In this document: one piece after another, positions 10,485 through 19,152 of the stretch | How positions within the stretch are numbered: the stretch's first letter is position 1 | How the letters are laid out: each line of letters opens with the position of its first letter | Assembly: GCA_021371955.1 (NCBI GenBank) | Contig: JAJFVD010000016.1 | Location: 62,001 to 126,000 of the forward strand | DNA from: Bacteroidales bacterium | GTDB lineage: Bacteria; Bacteroidota; Bacteroidia; Bacteroidales; UBA932 | Length of the DNA stretch: 64,000 nucleotides | Direction of reading: 5' to 3' | Notes under the pieces: generated by a model | The model's database searches: none | What the model was told of the DNA's origin: nothing | What the model saw: the letters and a program-made list of their open reading frames with translations, nothing else | Program-made: the position numbers and the translations under genes

Positions 10485-12440
10485 ATGACTAAGATTCTTG
10501 CTATAGACGATATGATGGCCGATCTGATTTCATTAAAAACTTTCCTTCAGGATGCTTTTCCGGAAGCAATTCTTTATACGGAAACAGATGGTCCTAAAGG
10601 TATAGAAATGGCAATAGCAAAAGATCCGGATGTCATTCTGCTGGACATATTGATGCCAAAAATTGATGGATTCGAAATTTGTCGCCAATTGAAAGAAGAC
10701 AAGAGAGTTAAGGATATTCCGATTATTTTTATTACCGGAATTAACGCCGACAAGAATATTCGTATCAAAGCACTTGAAGTTGGTGCAGAGGCATTCGTTT
10801 CAAAGCCTATTGACGTGTCTGAATTAACTGCCCAGATTAAGGCGATGGTAAAAATAAAACAAGCCAACCAGCAAAAACGGGACGAGAAAGACCGTCTGGC
10901 AACTCTGGTATTTGAAAGAACCCGGGAACTGGAAGAGAGTCAGATTCATTTTAAAAATCTTGCCGATTCCGGTCAGGCGCTTATATGGACAGCGAACTTA
11001 GATAAAAAATGCGATTACTTTAATCAGCCATGGCTCGATTTTACCGGTCGCACCTTTGAGCAGGAAAAGAATTACGGATGGACGGAGGGAGTACATCCAG
11101 ACGATTTAAAGAGATGTATTGAAACGTTTGAAAACGCATTCGACAAAAGGGAAAAGTTTCGCATGGAATACCGCCTTCTTCATTGCAGCGGCGATTACAA
11201 ATGGATTGACGACCTGGGTTCTCCAAGATACAACAGTAAAGGGGATTTTGTAGGCTATATAGGGCACTGCCTGGATATTACAGAGAGTAAAAATTTAATG
11301 GAGAATATAATTGAGGCAAAGGAGAAAGCCGAGAAAAGCAATCTGCTGAAAACTGCATTTCTTAACAACATTTCCCACGAAGTCCGTACTCCGCTTAACG
11401 GAATATTGGGATTTGGTTCTTTGCTTGCAGAACCGGGTATTTCTGCAGAAGAAAAGGAGAGATATTTTGCTCTGATGAAATCTTCGAGTGACAGGTTGAT
11501 TAATACAATTACAGACTACATGAATATTTCCCTGCTTGTCTCGGGAAATCTTTCAGTTCATCTGGCTCCTGTAAACATCAGCAGTATTATTGAGTTTTCA
11601 AAGAACAAGTTCAAAGAGCTCAGTAGCGCAAAGCAACTCAATTTCAACTTTATAGTTCCTGGAGGAAGTAAAGAGCTTGCATTAAAAACAGACCTCGATT
11701 TAATTAAAATAATAATTCATCACCTTTTGGACAATGCCATAAAATTCACTGAAAAAGGTGACGTTTCAATTGGGTTTATCACAAAGGAAAAAAGCATTGA
11801 ATTTTTCGTTAAAGACACCGGTTCCGGGATTGACAGGGAAGACCAGATTCAGATATTTGAACTGTTCACGCAAAAGAATATTAACGAAAGCAGGGTGCAA
11901 CAAGGCAGCGGGCTTGGCCTTTCAATTGTAAAGGGCATCCTGAATTTACTTGGCGGCAATATCCGGGTAGAATCTGTTAATGGAAGCGGGAGTACATTTT
12001 ACTTTTCTCTTCCGTTTAAAATGGAAGATTCAAAAGCTTTGGAAGATATCCAATTTGAGCCTGTTCAAAAAACAGAAAAACTTCCGGTGGTACTTGCCGT
12101 TGATGATGAAGAGACCAATAGTATTTACATAGAAGCAGTTCTAAGAAAATATACTTCAAAGATTATTAAGGCAGTAAATGGAAAAGAGGCTGTCGATATC
12201 TGCAGGAACAACCCGGATATTTCAATAGTACTAATGGATATTAAGATGCCGGTAATGAACGGATTTGAGGCAACAAGTATAATTAAATCCTTCCGCAAGG
12301 ATTTGCCAATTATAGCAGTTACGGCCTATGCCATGGCAGAGGATGAAAAAATTGCATTAGATGCGGGTTGCGATGACTATCTGGCAAAACCTTTTACCTA
12401 TTCGAGACTGATTGAAAAAGTCAGGAAATACACGAGCTAA
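10485..12440 (+). CDS. Hybrid histidine kinase REC-PAS-HisKA-HATPase-REC
   Basis: This 651-aa protein begins with a receiver domain (phospho-Asp54 in LLDILMP), a possible acceptor for the upstream kinase. A PAS domain (about 160-275) follows, then HisKA with His298 in ISHEVRTPLN and HATPase_c (DTGSGID, GSGLGLS). It ends with a second receiver domain with Asp585 in LMDIKMP and the conserved KPF lysine. No DNA-binding output domain is present, so the signal must pass to another protein. As the third gene of the cobalamin operon it would be the integration point. It ends 3 nt from the convergent NPD gene. Confidence 0.92.
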   Translation: MTKILAIDDMMADLISLKTFLQDAFPEAILYTETDGPKGIEMAIAKDPDVILLDILMPKIDGFEICRQLKEDKRVKDIPIIFITGINADKNIRIKALEVGAEAFVSKPIDVSELTAQIKAMVKIKQANQQKRDEKDRLATLVFERTRELEESQIHFKNLADSGQALIWTANLDKKCDYFNQPWLDFTGRTFEQEKNYGWTEGVHPDDLKRCIETFENAFDKREKFRMEYRLLHCSGDYKWIDDLGSPRYNSKGDFVGYIGHCLDITESKNLMENIIEAKEKAEKSNLLKTAFLNNISHEVRTPLNGILGFGSLLAEPGISAEEKERYFALMKSSSDRLINTITDYMNISLLVSGNLSVHLAPVNISSIIEFSKNKFKELSSAKQLNFNFIVPGGSKELALKTDLDLIKIIIHHLLDNAIKFTEKGDVSIGFITKEKSIEFFVKDTGSGIDREDQIQIFELFTQKNINESRVQQGSGLGLSIVKGILNLLGGNIRVESVNGSGSTFYFSLPFKMEDSKALEDIQFEPVQKTEKLPVVLAVDDEETNSIYIEAVLRKYTSKIIKAVNGKEAVDICRNNPDISIVLMDIKMPVMNGFEATSIIKSFRKDLPIIAVTAYAMAEDEKIALDAGCDDYLAKPFTYSRLIEKVRKYTS

Positions 12441-12443
12441 AAA

Positions 12444-13508
12444 TTAGCTGCGGCGAAATTCGTCCATAAGGTTCTTAATTGTCTCTTTAACGCTGATAAT
12501 CTTTTCTGCACGGAAAGCATTGCTCCCGGCGAATGCGTATCCCTTTGAAAAATTACCCTTGTATGCGTTATACAGAGCCTTAATTATGCAATACGGACTC
12601 TTTGTAAAGTCGCATGTTTTTATGCAGTGAAAAGGACAGGCTTTTGGCACTTCTGTTCCTGCTTTAACTCTCTCCAGAAATTTGCTTAAGATTGCACGGC
12701 CCGGCATTCCAACTGGGCTCCTGATAATCTCGACATCAGACTCTGTCGAATTGATATATGTCTCTTTAAAAGCTAGAGAAGCATCGCACTCATTGGTTGT
12801 TACGAATTTTGAACCAATCTGAACAGCGGAAGCTCCCATATCAAGGAACTTCTTCATATCGGTTCCGTTATAAATTCCGCCTCCTGCAATTATAGGAATC
12901 TTGCAGTTGTTCTGCTCTTCTACAATCTTAATGTTTTTTACAAGATCCGGAAGCAACTCTTCGAGAGAATATTTCTCATCGGTAATCTGATCCAGTTTGT
13001 AACCAAGATGCCCTCCTGCTTTTGGTCCCTCAAGCACAATTGCATCGGGTACATAATTGTAGTTCTTTATCCACTTTTCGCAAATAATAAGAGCTGCTCT
13101 TGTTGAAGATACTATAGGAACCAGCTTGGTTGTACATCCTTTTGTAAGAAAAGAGGGCAAATCCAAAGGCAACCCTGCACCTGCAAAAATTACATCAGCT
13201 TTGCTCGAAATTGAGGTTTTAACCATATCGGCAAAGTTGGTAAGTGCAACCATTATATTTACACCTATTACCCCTTTTGCTTTCTCTTTTGCTAATTTAA
13301 GTTCTTCCATGAGACCTAAGATAGAGGCCTCGTTATAATCGCTTGAAAATTTCCGGTAAAGAAGTCCAAGACCCGCACAGGAAATTACACCTACTCCGCC
13401 TTCATTCGCTACCGCCGATGCTAAACCGGACAGTGAAATCCCTACACCCATTCCGCCCTGAACAATTGGTACAGATAAATTCAGGTTTCCAATAGAAAAA
13501 TTACTCAT
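12444..13508 (-). CDS. NPD/nitronate monooxygenase-type flavin oxidoreductase
   Basis: This 354-aa TIM-barrel flavoprotein is of the 2-nitropropane dioxygenase / FabK-like superfamily. The N-terminus carries the phosphate/FMN motifs VPIVQGGMGVGIS and later IIAGGGIYNG and GASAVQIGSKF. Family members oxidise nitronates or reduce enoyl-thioesters with FMN; which applies here is not visible. A C-terminal cysteine cluster (CPFHCIKTC, then YC, residues about 290-312) is present and could bind metal or form disulfides. The gene is alone on the minus strand, convergent with the hybrid kinase. FabK would be an alternative call, but there is no fatty acid gene nearby. Confidence 0.8.
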   Translation of the reverse strand: MSNFSIGNLNLSVPIVQGGMGVGISLSGLASAVANEGGVGVISCAGLGLLYRKFSSDYNEASILGLMEELKLAKEKAKGVIGVNIMVALTNFADMVKTSISSKADVIFAGAGLPLDLPSFLTKGCTTKLVPIVSSTRAALIICEKWIKNYNYVPDAIVLEGPKAGGHLGYKLDQITDEKYSLEELLPDLVKNIKIVEEQNNCKIPIIAGGGIYNGTDMKKFLDMGASAVQIGSKFVTTNECDASLAFKETYINSTESDVEIIRSPVGMPGRAILSKFLERVKAGTEVPKACPFHCIKTCDFTKSPYCIIKALYNAYKGNFSKGYAFAGSNAFRAEKIISVKETIKNLMDEFRRS

Positions 13509-13591
13509 TCAATATTTTTGGTCAAAGATAGTGCCAAATAATTACACTTTGACCATCCTTAATGAATTTATCGAAAAAATAATGAGAATAA

Positions 13592-14929
13592 TCAATGCGA
13601 CGGAAGAGAAAAAAAGAATCGGGAGCCCTTTCCCTGCTCACTTTCAATTTCCAGTTTTCCTCCAAGCATATTTACAAAATCGTTACACACAATTAATCCC
13701 AGGCCACTGCTTGATTCTCCCTCTGTCCCTTTTCTTCCGGTACGTGAACCGGGTTTGAAAAGATTATCCATAATTTCATGGGACATACCTATTCCTGTAT
13801 CCTCGACAGAAACCTCAACGGAGGAATTATCTTTGCTCTTTGCTTTCAAAATTACATGTCCTCCTGGCAATGTAAATTTAACCGCATTGGAAACCAGATT
13901 GCGGATTATGGTCTGGAGTATGTTGTTGTCGGCCAAAACTGCAATATCTTCGTTAATGTCTATTTCAATTGTGATGTTCTTGTTTTTCGCCGGCTCCTCC
14001 ATCATCTCTGCTCCCTCTCTTACAACTGGAAGCAACTCTATTAAAGCAGGATTAAAAGGAATCATTCCTCTTTTGCTTTTTGCCCAAAGCAAAAGGTTCT
14101 CCAGAAGTGCGTACAGACTTTCGGCCGAAGTTTTCATACTGGCAGCCATTTCCTTAATTTCCTCCTGAGTAAAACTATGCAGTTCCTCACTAAGCAATTG
14201 GGTCATTCCCAGAAAACTGTTAAATGGCGTTTTAAGGTCATGAACAATAATCGAAAACATCTTCTCCCTGTCCTCCTGTACCATCAAAAGCTGTTCATTT
14301 TTCTGCTTTATCTCATCTTCTGCAAGTTTCCTCTGCGTTATATCACGGCCGATTCCCAATACTCCTATCATATTTCCTTCATCATCTGTCATGGGTACCT
14401 TGACCGTTTCAAGAAGAATTCTTTCGCCTCCGTCGGCAAATGTTATCCACTCTTCATTCATTGATGGCCCGCAAGCCTCCATGGCTTTTTTGTCGTTCAT
14501 CCGGAAATAATCGGCAAGTTCTCTGTCTACAAAATCATAGTCAGTTTTCCCTATAATTTCGGCCTCTTTTGCTCCGAAATACTTTTCAAATTGCTTGTTG
14601 CAGGTAATAAATACTCCATTGGAATCCTTGAGCCATATCAAATCGGGTATAGTTTGCACAAGGGTACGGAGATGAGCTTCGCTGCTTTTAAGTGCCTTTT
14701 CTGCCGCCATGCGCAAGACAATCTGTTTTCTCAATGGCAATACAACAATATAAAAGACAGCAGGAATAATGATTAATGTAAGCAGCACAGAGTCAATTAT
14801 CGCTTCAATCCAAAATTCCCGAATGTTAAGATTATCCACAACAAGCATAATGAGCACTTCGCCAGCTATAATAGATGACAAAAGCGCTAAAGCGACCCTT
14901 TTGACTATATTGGAATTTTTCTTATTCAT
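13592..14929 (-). CDS. Membrane PAS sensor histidine kinase
   Basis: This 445-aa inner-membrane kinase has two N-terminal helices (about 10-30 and 42-65) with a very short loop, so it has almost no periplasmic sensor. A PAS/PAC domain follows (about 80-205, starting LRTLVQTIPDLIWLKD), then HisKA with His230 in IIVHDLKTPFN and HATPase_c (DTGIGMS, SSGLGLIV). No receiver domain or adjacent response regulator is present, so it is an orphan kinase. The H-box and C-terminal layout resemble the kinases at 9268 and 55377. Confidence 0.9.
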   Translation of the reverse strand: MNKKNSNIVKRVALALLSSIIAGEVLIMLVVDNLNIREFWIEAIIDSVLLTLIIIPAVFYIVVLPLRKQIVLRMAAEKALKSSEAHLRTLVQTIPDLIWLKDSNGVFITCNKQFEKYFGAKEAEIIGKTDYDFVDRELADYFRMNDKKAMEACGPSMNEEWITFADGGERILLETVKVPMTDDEGNMIGVLGIGRDITQRKLAEDEIKQKNEQLLMVQEDREKMFSIIVHDLKTPFNSFLGMTQLLSEELHSFTQEEIKEMAASMKTSAESLYALLENLLLWAKSKRGMIPFNPALIELLPVVREGAEMMEEPAKNKNITIEIDINEDIAVLADNNILQTIIRNLVSNAVKFTLPGGHVILKAKSKDNSSVEVSVEDTGIGMSHEIMDNLFKPGSRTGRKGTEGESSSGLGLIVCNDFVNMLGGKLEIESEQGKGSRFFFSLPSH

Positions 14930-15019
14930 AAGGTATTAGAAATTAATTATCAATACCTTTTTTAACAATATAATTTAATAATAATTCCTGAATAATAAAC
15001 AGGGCTGGTATTAAAATGT

Positions 15020-16210
15020 TTATTTACGACCTTTGCGGCATAAGAAGAACATCAGAATTGCAGATAAAACAGCTGTTGAAGCTCCAAAATAGAACGGGAC
15101 GCTTGAATTTACCTTGTCATAGAGTATTCCTGCAATAAGACTGGCAGGAAGAAGAGTGATTCCTAAAAGTGCGTTGTACAAGCCAAGTCCTGTTCCTTTT
15201 TTGTTGCTGTCCACCATGTCGGAAACAAATGCCTTTTGTATTCCGTCTGTAGCAGCTGAATATAGCCCGTACAGTGCAAACAGGGATACTATCGTCATTA
15301 CGCTTGTTGTTGCACCGAATCCAAAATAGACAATTGCATAAATAATATAACCAACGATGAGTACCCTCTCTTTTCCTATTTTATCCGAAAGAGCTCCTAT
15401 CGGGACGGAAAGCAGAACAGATACAACACTCGTTATGAGGTATACCAGCGGAATAAAAGCCACTTTAACTCCTACTTCATTGGCTTTTACCAAAAGAAGC
15501 GCATCGGTTGAATTCCCCAGAGTGAAAATAAAAACAATGGCAAGAAAAAGATAGAATTTTGGAGAGAAGTCCTTTAATCTGAACTTTTTTAAAAGTGTGG
15601 TATTATTCTTTTTTGCCTCTTTTATTCCAAAGATTATCACGAATATTCCAAGGACCGCAGGAATACCGGAAAGCAGAAAAATAATTTTGTAATTCCCGGG
15701 GAAAAAGGCAAGCAGTGCAAATGCAATGAGCGGTCCAAGAATTGCCCCACTATTGTCCATCGCTTTCTGAAGACCAAAGCTTTTCCCGGTTTCGCCATTT
15801 ATTACCGACCCGGCAATCAGAGAATCTCTCGGTGCTGTTCTTATTCCTTTTCCTACCCTTTCCACAAAACGCAGCACCAGTACCTGAAGAGGTGAAACTA
15901 CAAAAGCATAGAGAGGCATTATCAATGCAGACAATCCATAGCCGAGCAGTAAAAAAGGTTTGTTTTTACCTATTTTGTCACTCCAGAAACCCGATAATGT
16001 TTTAATGAGAGATGCCGTACTTTCTGCAATACCTTCTATTAAAGAGAGGCTGGTCTTGGATGCGCCAATCGAGAGCAAAAACATTGGCATAACAGAATAT
16101 ACCATCTTGACAGACGTATCTGTAAGGAAACTTGTGAGACCGGTAAAAAAGATATTTTTACTAAAGCCGAAAAGTCTATTTTTTTTCAATTTAAATTGAA
16201 ATTTTGACAA
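15020..16210 (-). CDS. MFS transporter
   Basis: This 396-aa protein has about twelve hydrophobic segments. The MFS loop signature between helices 2 and 3 (GFWSDKIGKNKPFLLLGY) is mirrored in the second half by GALSDKIGKERVLIVGY. The GKGIRTAPRDSLIA stretch after helix 4 is typical of a large group of uncharacterised bacterial MFS proteins. The substrate is unknown. No ATG lies at the 5' end: the frame opens with TTG at 16210 (or TTG at 16189, which would give MKKNRLFGF), so the exact start is uncertain. Confidence 0.85.
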   Translation of the reverse strand: MSKFQFKLKKNRLFGFSKNIFFTGLTSFLTDTSVKMVYSVMPMFLLSIGASKTSLSLIEGIAESTASLIKTLSGFWSDKIGKNKPFLLLGYGLSALIMPLYAFVVSPLQVLVLRFVERVGKGIRTAPRDSLIAGSVINGETGKSFGLQKAMDNSGAILGPLIAFALLAFFPGNYKIIFLLSGIPAVLGIFVIIFGIKEAKKNNTTLLKKFRLKDFSPKFYLFLAIVFIFTLGNSTDALLLVKANEVGVKVAFIPLVYLITSVVSVLLSVPIGALSDKIGKERVLIVGYIIYAIVYFGFGATTSVMTIVSLFALYGLYSAATDGIQKAFVSDMVDSNKKGTGLGLYNALLGITLLPASLIAGILYDKVNSSVPFYFGASTAVLSAILMFFLCRKGRK

Positions 16211-16291
16211 GCAAATTTAGTTATTAATTTTTAATTCTAAATTTGATGTATTCTCTTTAAACTACACTAAACTTTAAATTGCAAATATTAT

Positions 16292-17188
16292 ATGAAATCT
16301 GTTTTAAAACTTAATTTTTCTACAATTCTGTTTTTACTCCTTGCATCGTCGCTTTGCGCCCAGAATGCGCAGTCTTCTCAAAAATTACCGGTTGCATGGG
16401 AAGAACTCACCTCTTCGGATTTTTCGCTTGCAGTAAAACAATCGGATAGTTTGTGCATAATTCCAATTGGCGTAATCGAAAAACACGGGCAGCACCTTCC
16501 TATGGGGACGGATGTTTATACTTCAAGATACATCTCGCTTGGGGCTGCATCCAAAGAGTATGCTGTTGTATTTCCATTCTATTATGCTGCTCAGATTTTC
16601 GAAGCAATGCATCAGCCCGGTACAATTGCATATAGTGAAGAACTGCTTTACAAAATACTGGAAGAGACCTGTAATGAAATTTCCCGCAACGGATTAAAGA
16701 AAATACTCATAGTTAACGGCCATGGAGGCAACACATATTTTCTGCAGTATTTTTGCCAGACGATGCTTGCAAAAGAACACGACTATTCTGTTTATCTCTT
16801 CACCCCTTCTGTCGATGCCGTAACTCAGAAAAAAATTGTATCAATGCGTAAAAGTACAACAGGCGGCCATGCCGACGAAGGAGAGGCTTCAACAATGCTT
16901 GTAGTGAGGCCTGACCTTGTAAAGATGGAACGGTCTTCAATAGAATCAGGAGAAGACCAGAAACGGTTATCACTGCCCAACGCATACTCTTCAATCGGAT
17001 GGTACAGCAAGTACCCCAACCACTATGCCGGTGATGCCAAAGATGCAAACGCTGCACTTGGCCAGATAATCTTAACCCAGAAAATCCAGCAATTGTCTGA
17101 GGTAATCAAAACAATTAAGGCCGACAAAGCCACAATGAAACTGCAGAGAGAGTTCTGGGGCAAATCCTCCTCTCCGGTTACCAGATAA
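16292..17188 (+). CDS. Secreted creatininase-family amidohydrolase
   Basis: This 298-aa protein has an N-terminal signal peptide (LNFSTILFLLLASSLCAQ). The creatininase fold is shown by IGVIEKHGQHLPMGTD (metal-binding Glu, His and Asp), then VNGHGGN and GGHADEGEAST with further metal and catalytic residues. Family members are metal-dependent amidohydrolases (creatinine, mycofactocin precursor peptide, formamide derivatives). A secreted form implies a periplasmic substrate, which I cannot identify. It is monocistronic and followed by a repeat-rich non-coding block. Confidence 0.85.
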   Translation: MKSVLKLNFSTILFLLLASSLCAQNAQSSQKLPVAWEELTSSDFSLAVKQSDSLCIIPIGVIEKHGQHLPMGTDVYTSRYISLGAASKEYAVVFPFYYAAQIFEAMHQPGTIAYSEELLYKILEETCNEISRNGLKKILIVNGHGGNTYFLQYFCQTMLAKEHDYSVYLFTPSVDAVTQKKIVSMRKSTTGGHADEGEASTMLVVRPDLVKMERSSIESGEDQKRLSLPNAYSSIGWYSKYPNHYAGDAKDANAALGQIILTQKIQQLSEVIKTIKADKATMKLQREFWGKSSSPVTR

Positions 17189-17260
17189 TTTTTTTGGCGT
17201 TAATTTATAAAGTACGGCTCTAAATTTAGCGCTTAAAGCACAGATTATGTGATGCTTGCT

Positions 17261-17293
17261 AAAAGTGAAGAGGGCAGAGCCCTCTTCACTTTT
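17261..17293. repeat. Perfect 15-bp hairpin, loop AGA
   Basis: AAAAGTGAAGAGGGC pairs with GCCCTCTTCACTTTT. The T-run at its end could let it terminate the creatininase transcript, but the TTGCTAAAA flank ties it to the hairpins at 31194 and 31573. Confidence 0.75.
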
Positions 17294-17315
17294 GTTATTG
17301 CCTGATAAATAGCAA

Positions 17316-17451
17316 TTTCCGCCGAAGGCGTAAGCCTGCGTCCCGTCCTGAAATAGGTTGACATCAAACAGCAGCCCACATTTATACATTATCGTTTCCC
17401 AATGGGCCAGATAGGTGATCCTTCGGCGCAGGTCTACACCTTCGGCGGAAA
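17316..17451. repeat. 136-bp element bounded by 25-bp inverted repeats
   Basis: The left end begins TTTCCGCCGAAGG and the right end finishes CCTTCGGCGGAAA; the arms match at 22 of 25 positions. No open frame lies inside. Related end sequences appear singly at about 31309-31340 and, inverted, at 63583-63615. It looks like a small non-autonomous inverted-repeat (MITE-like) element; no target duplication was established. Confidence 0.6.
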
Positions 17452-17492
17452 CTTGCAGTAAATTTGATGTCGTAAACAACTCATTATCACCA

Positions 17493-17539
17493 TATAACAC
17501 ATAATCAAGAGGGTAGTGCCCTCTTGATTATGTGTTATA
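17493..17539. repeat. Perfect 21-bp hairpin, loop TAGTG
   Basis: TATAACACATAATCAAGAGGG pairs completely with its downstream complement across a 5-nt loop. No T-tract follows on either strand, so it is not an ordinary terminator. Confidence 0.75.
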
Positions 17540-17581
17540 GACAGAAATTCAAGCGTTTACGAAAAAGTTTTTTTATCAAAT

Positions 17582-17647
17582 GATTCGGTCGGAACGAAGT
17601 GAAACGAAGCGATGACGCACAAGCCCGAAGAGATTAGTCGGTATTGT
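17582..17647 (-). repeat. Degenerate one-armed copy of the nested-palindrome core
   Basis: Read on the minus strand it contains GGGCTTGTGCGTC and CCGACCGAATC, matching the cores at 30995, 31698, 44519 and 44619. The right arm (GATTAGTCGGTATTGTG) is a decayed form of CAATTAGTTGGCAATGTG. The left arm is missing. Confidence 0.65.
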
Positions 17648-17651
17648 GGAC

Positions 17652-18284
17652 TTAAATCATTATAAAAGTCTCTTTCCCGGTCTGGCAGAATGCACATTTG
17701 TCATCTACTGCTGCGCTGTCGTATGTGTTTCCGCATACAGGGCATACTGCATATCCTGCCGGCAAAATTATTGCGGAAGGGGCAGTTTTGTCCGAAGCAG
17801 AAACTACAATCGATGCAACGGCATTTTTATAAAAATCAATGTGTTTTTTCTCGGTATCAGAAGCCCATGTAAATGACTGAGTAGCTTTTTCTACTTTCTC
17901 AGCTGCGGCATCCAGCAAAAACTGAGGATACATTGTATCGACCTCATATGTCTCTCCTTCAAGCGCGGCCTGAAGATTTTCCAATGTGGTTTTTACTTCA
18001 AAACTAGGGACAAATTCATCCATTTTCTCTCCAAGTCCTTCAAGAACTTTCCTGTGGTTGGCGGCATGAATACCTTCTGCCTTGGAAGCTGCCAGAAACA
18101 ATTTGGCAACAGCTTCATTACCCTCTTCCTGTGCCTTAACGGCAAAAGCGGCATATTTAGCACTTGCTGTTGTTTCTCCTACAATACCGGCTTTGAGGTT
18201 TTCAATGGTTTTAACCGGCTTTGCCTGCTGACATCCTGTAAAAGCAAAAACAGCCAATACAGCAAATAATAACAATTTTTTCAT
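17652..18284 (-). CDS. Lipoprotein rubrerythrin
   Basis: A 210-aa protein. A ferritin-like diiron domain (about 25-165) retains every expected ligand motif: a first Glu near IENL, EGIHAANH (E-x-x-H), ALEGETYE (E-x-x-E) and TEKKHIDFY. A rubredoxin-like C-terminal domain has CPVC at 181-184 and CAFC at 197-200. Rubrerythrins reduce peroxides using electrons passed through the rubredoxin site and are normally cytoplasmic. Here the N-terminus is a lipoprotein signal ending FAFTGC (Cys18), so the protein should be membrane-anchored outside the cytoplasm. It lies 24 nt after the DUF2231 gene and probably in one operon with it. The electron donor is unknown. Confidence 0.92.
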   Translation of the reverse strand: MKKLLLFAVLAVFAFTGCQQAKPVKTIENLKAGIVGETTASAKYAAFAVKAQEEGNEAVAKLFLAASKAEGIHAANHRKVLEGLGEKMDEFVPSFEVKTTLENLQAALEGETYEVDTMYPQFLLDAAAEKVEKATQSFTWASDTEKKHIDFYKNAVASIVVSASDKTAPSAIILPAGYAVCPVCGNTYDSAAVDDKCAFCQTGKETFIMI

Positions 18285-18308
18285 AAAATTTAATTTAAAG
18301 TGGTGAAA

Positions 18309-18737
18309 TTAAAGGGGCATCATATAACTATAGACAAGTGTTCCTCCGTAGAACCCTGTAATACTCACGGATATCGCACAAACTGCATAAAGAACAAAAG
18401 CTATCCATTTAAGGGTAACATTTTCGCTTTTGGATGCTTTAAGGATGATTCGGAAAACAGCAGTTGCAAGTGCTGTCCATAATGTAACAGAAGCGAAAAG
18501 TTCATGCATTTCTTTTACTTCTCCGGCTGTTCCGCTCATTTCGCTTGTAAAAAACTCCCCTGTGAGGAAGGCTGCGGCTACTGCAAGAGCGCCAAAAATG
18601 AGCAGGTAAAATCCGGCAAATGAAAGACAGGTTGTTTTTTTAAAAAATAGAAAAGCAAGTTCGGCAATGAAGCCGATCATTAGCAGTGCAATTGGAAAAT
18701 GCACCAACATCGGATGAAAATGGCTGGCAGAAATCAT
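18309..18737 (-). CDS. DUF2231 four-helix membrane protein
   Basis: This 142-aa protein has four hydrophobic helices. Its opening HPMLVHFPIALL is the hallmark of the DUF2231 family of inner-membrane proteins, whose conserved histidines suggest haem or metal binding. The function is not established. It precedes the lipoprotein rubrerythrin by 24 nt, which may hint at a role in delivering electrons across the membrane (inference). Confidence 0.85.
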   Translation of the reverse strand: MISASHFHPMLVHFPIALLMIGFIAELAFLFFKKTTCLSFAGFYLLIFGALAVAAAFLTGEFFTSEMSGTAGEVKEMHELFASVTLWTALATAVFRIILKASKSENVTLKWIAFVLYAVCAISVSITGFYGGTLVYSYMMPL

Positions 18738-18759
18738 AGCTTATATGGTTATAGTTAGC

Positions 18760-18767
18760 CAAATATA
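18760..18767 (-). promoter_or_regulatory. -7 promoter element (TATATTTG)
   Basis: A perfect TAnnTTTG match on the minus strand, 22 nt before the ATG of the DUF2231 gene. Confidence 0.55.
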
Positions 18768-18779
18768 ACAAAAGTTTCG

Positions 18780-19151
18780 TTATCTCTTTGTATTTCTTTT
18801 TGAGAATCCCTTCAGTGATTTATCCACTTTTTTCATATCGTGATTGAATTCGCGCTTAAATGAATTCCATTCATGTTTAGTGTTTCCCTTGAACTCATTA
18901 AGCTTTTTCTTCATGTTGTTGTGCCTGACTTCAATTACTAATACCTCATCTCGGTGCTGTGAATTCCTGAGTTCTGCGATGCGCCTGTCGTTATTTTGAA
19001 ATCTATAGTCATAATCTCTTCTGTGGTCGTGCGAATAGCCCATGCCAGGACGATTATGGTGCTCGCGTACTGTTACTCCGCAACCGGACAACATCATTGC
19101 TCCAATAATCCCTATTGCAGCAATCTGTTTAAAAGTTGATATTTTTTTCAT
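18780..19151 (-). CDS. Small basic lipoprotein of unknown function
   Basis: The ATG at 19151 (MKKISTFKQ) is chosen because it yields a lipoprotein signal ending MMLSGC and starts 1 nt after the stop of the upstream gene. The mature part of about 100 aa is rich in His, Arg, Asp and Lys, with a likely charged helix at the C-terminus (FKREFNHDMKKVDKSLKGF). No family is recognised. It is co-transcribed with the secreted protein upstream and belongs to the group behind the shared motif at 19655. Confidence 0.7.
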   Translation of the reverse strand: MKKISTFKQIAAIGIIGAMMLSGCGVTVREHHNRPGMGYSHDHRRDYDYRFQNNDRRIAELRNSQHRDEVLVIEVRHNNMKKKLNEFKGNTKHEWNSFKREFNHDMKKVDKSLKGFSKRNTKR

Positions 19152-19152
19152 T

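Larger units (their letters stand above)
17189..17651. other. Non-coding block A: hairpins and repeat elements
   Basis: 463 bp between two convergent genes without a plausible gene. It holds a 15-bp perfect hairpin (17261-17293), an element bounded by 25-bp inverted repeats (17316-17451), a 21-bp perfect hairpin (17493-17539) and a one-armed copy of the GC-rich palindrome core (17582-17647). Each unit has relatives in blocks B (30833-31879), C (44434-45122) or at 63457-63622. Confidence 0.8.
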
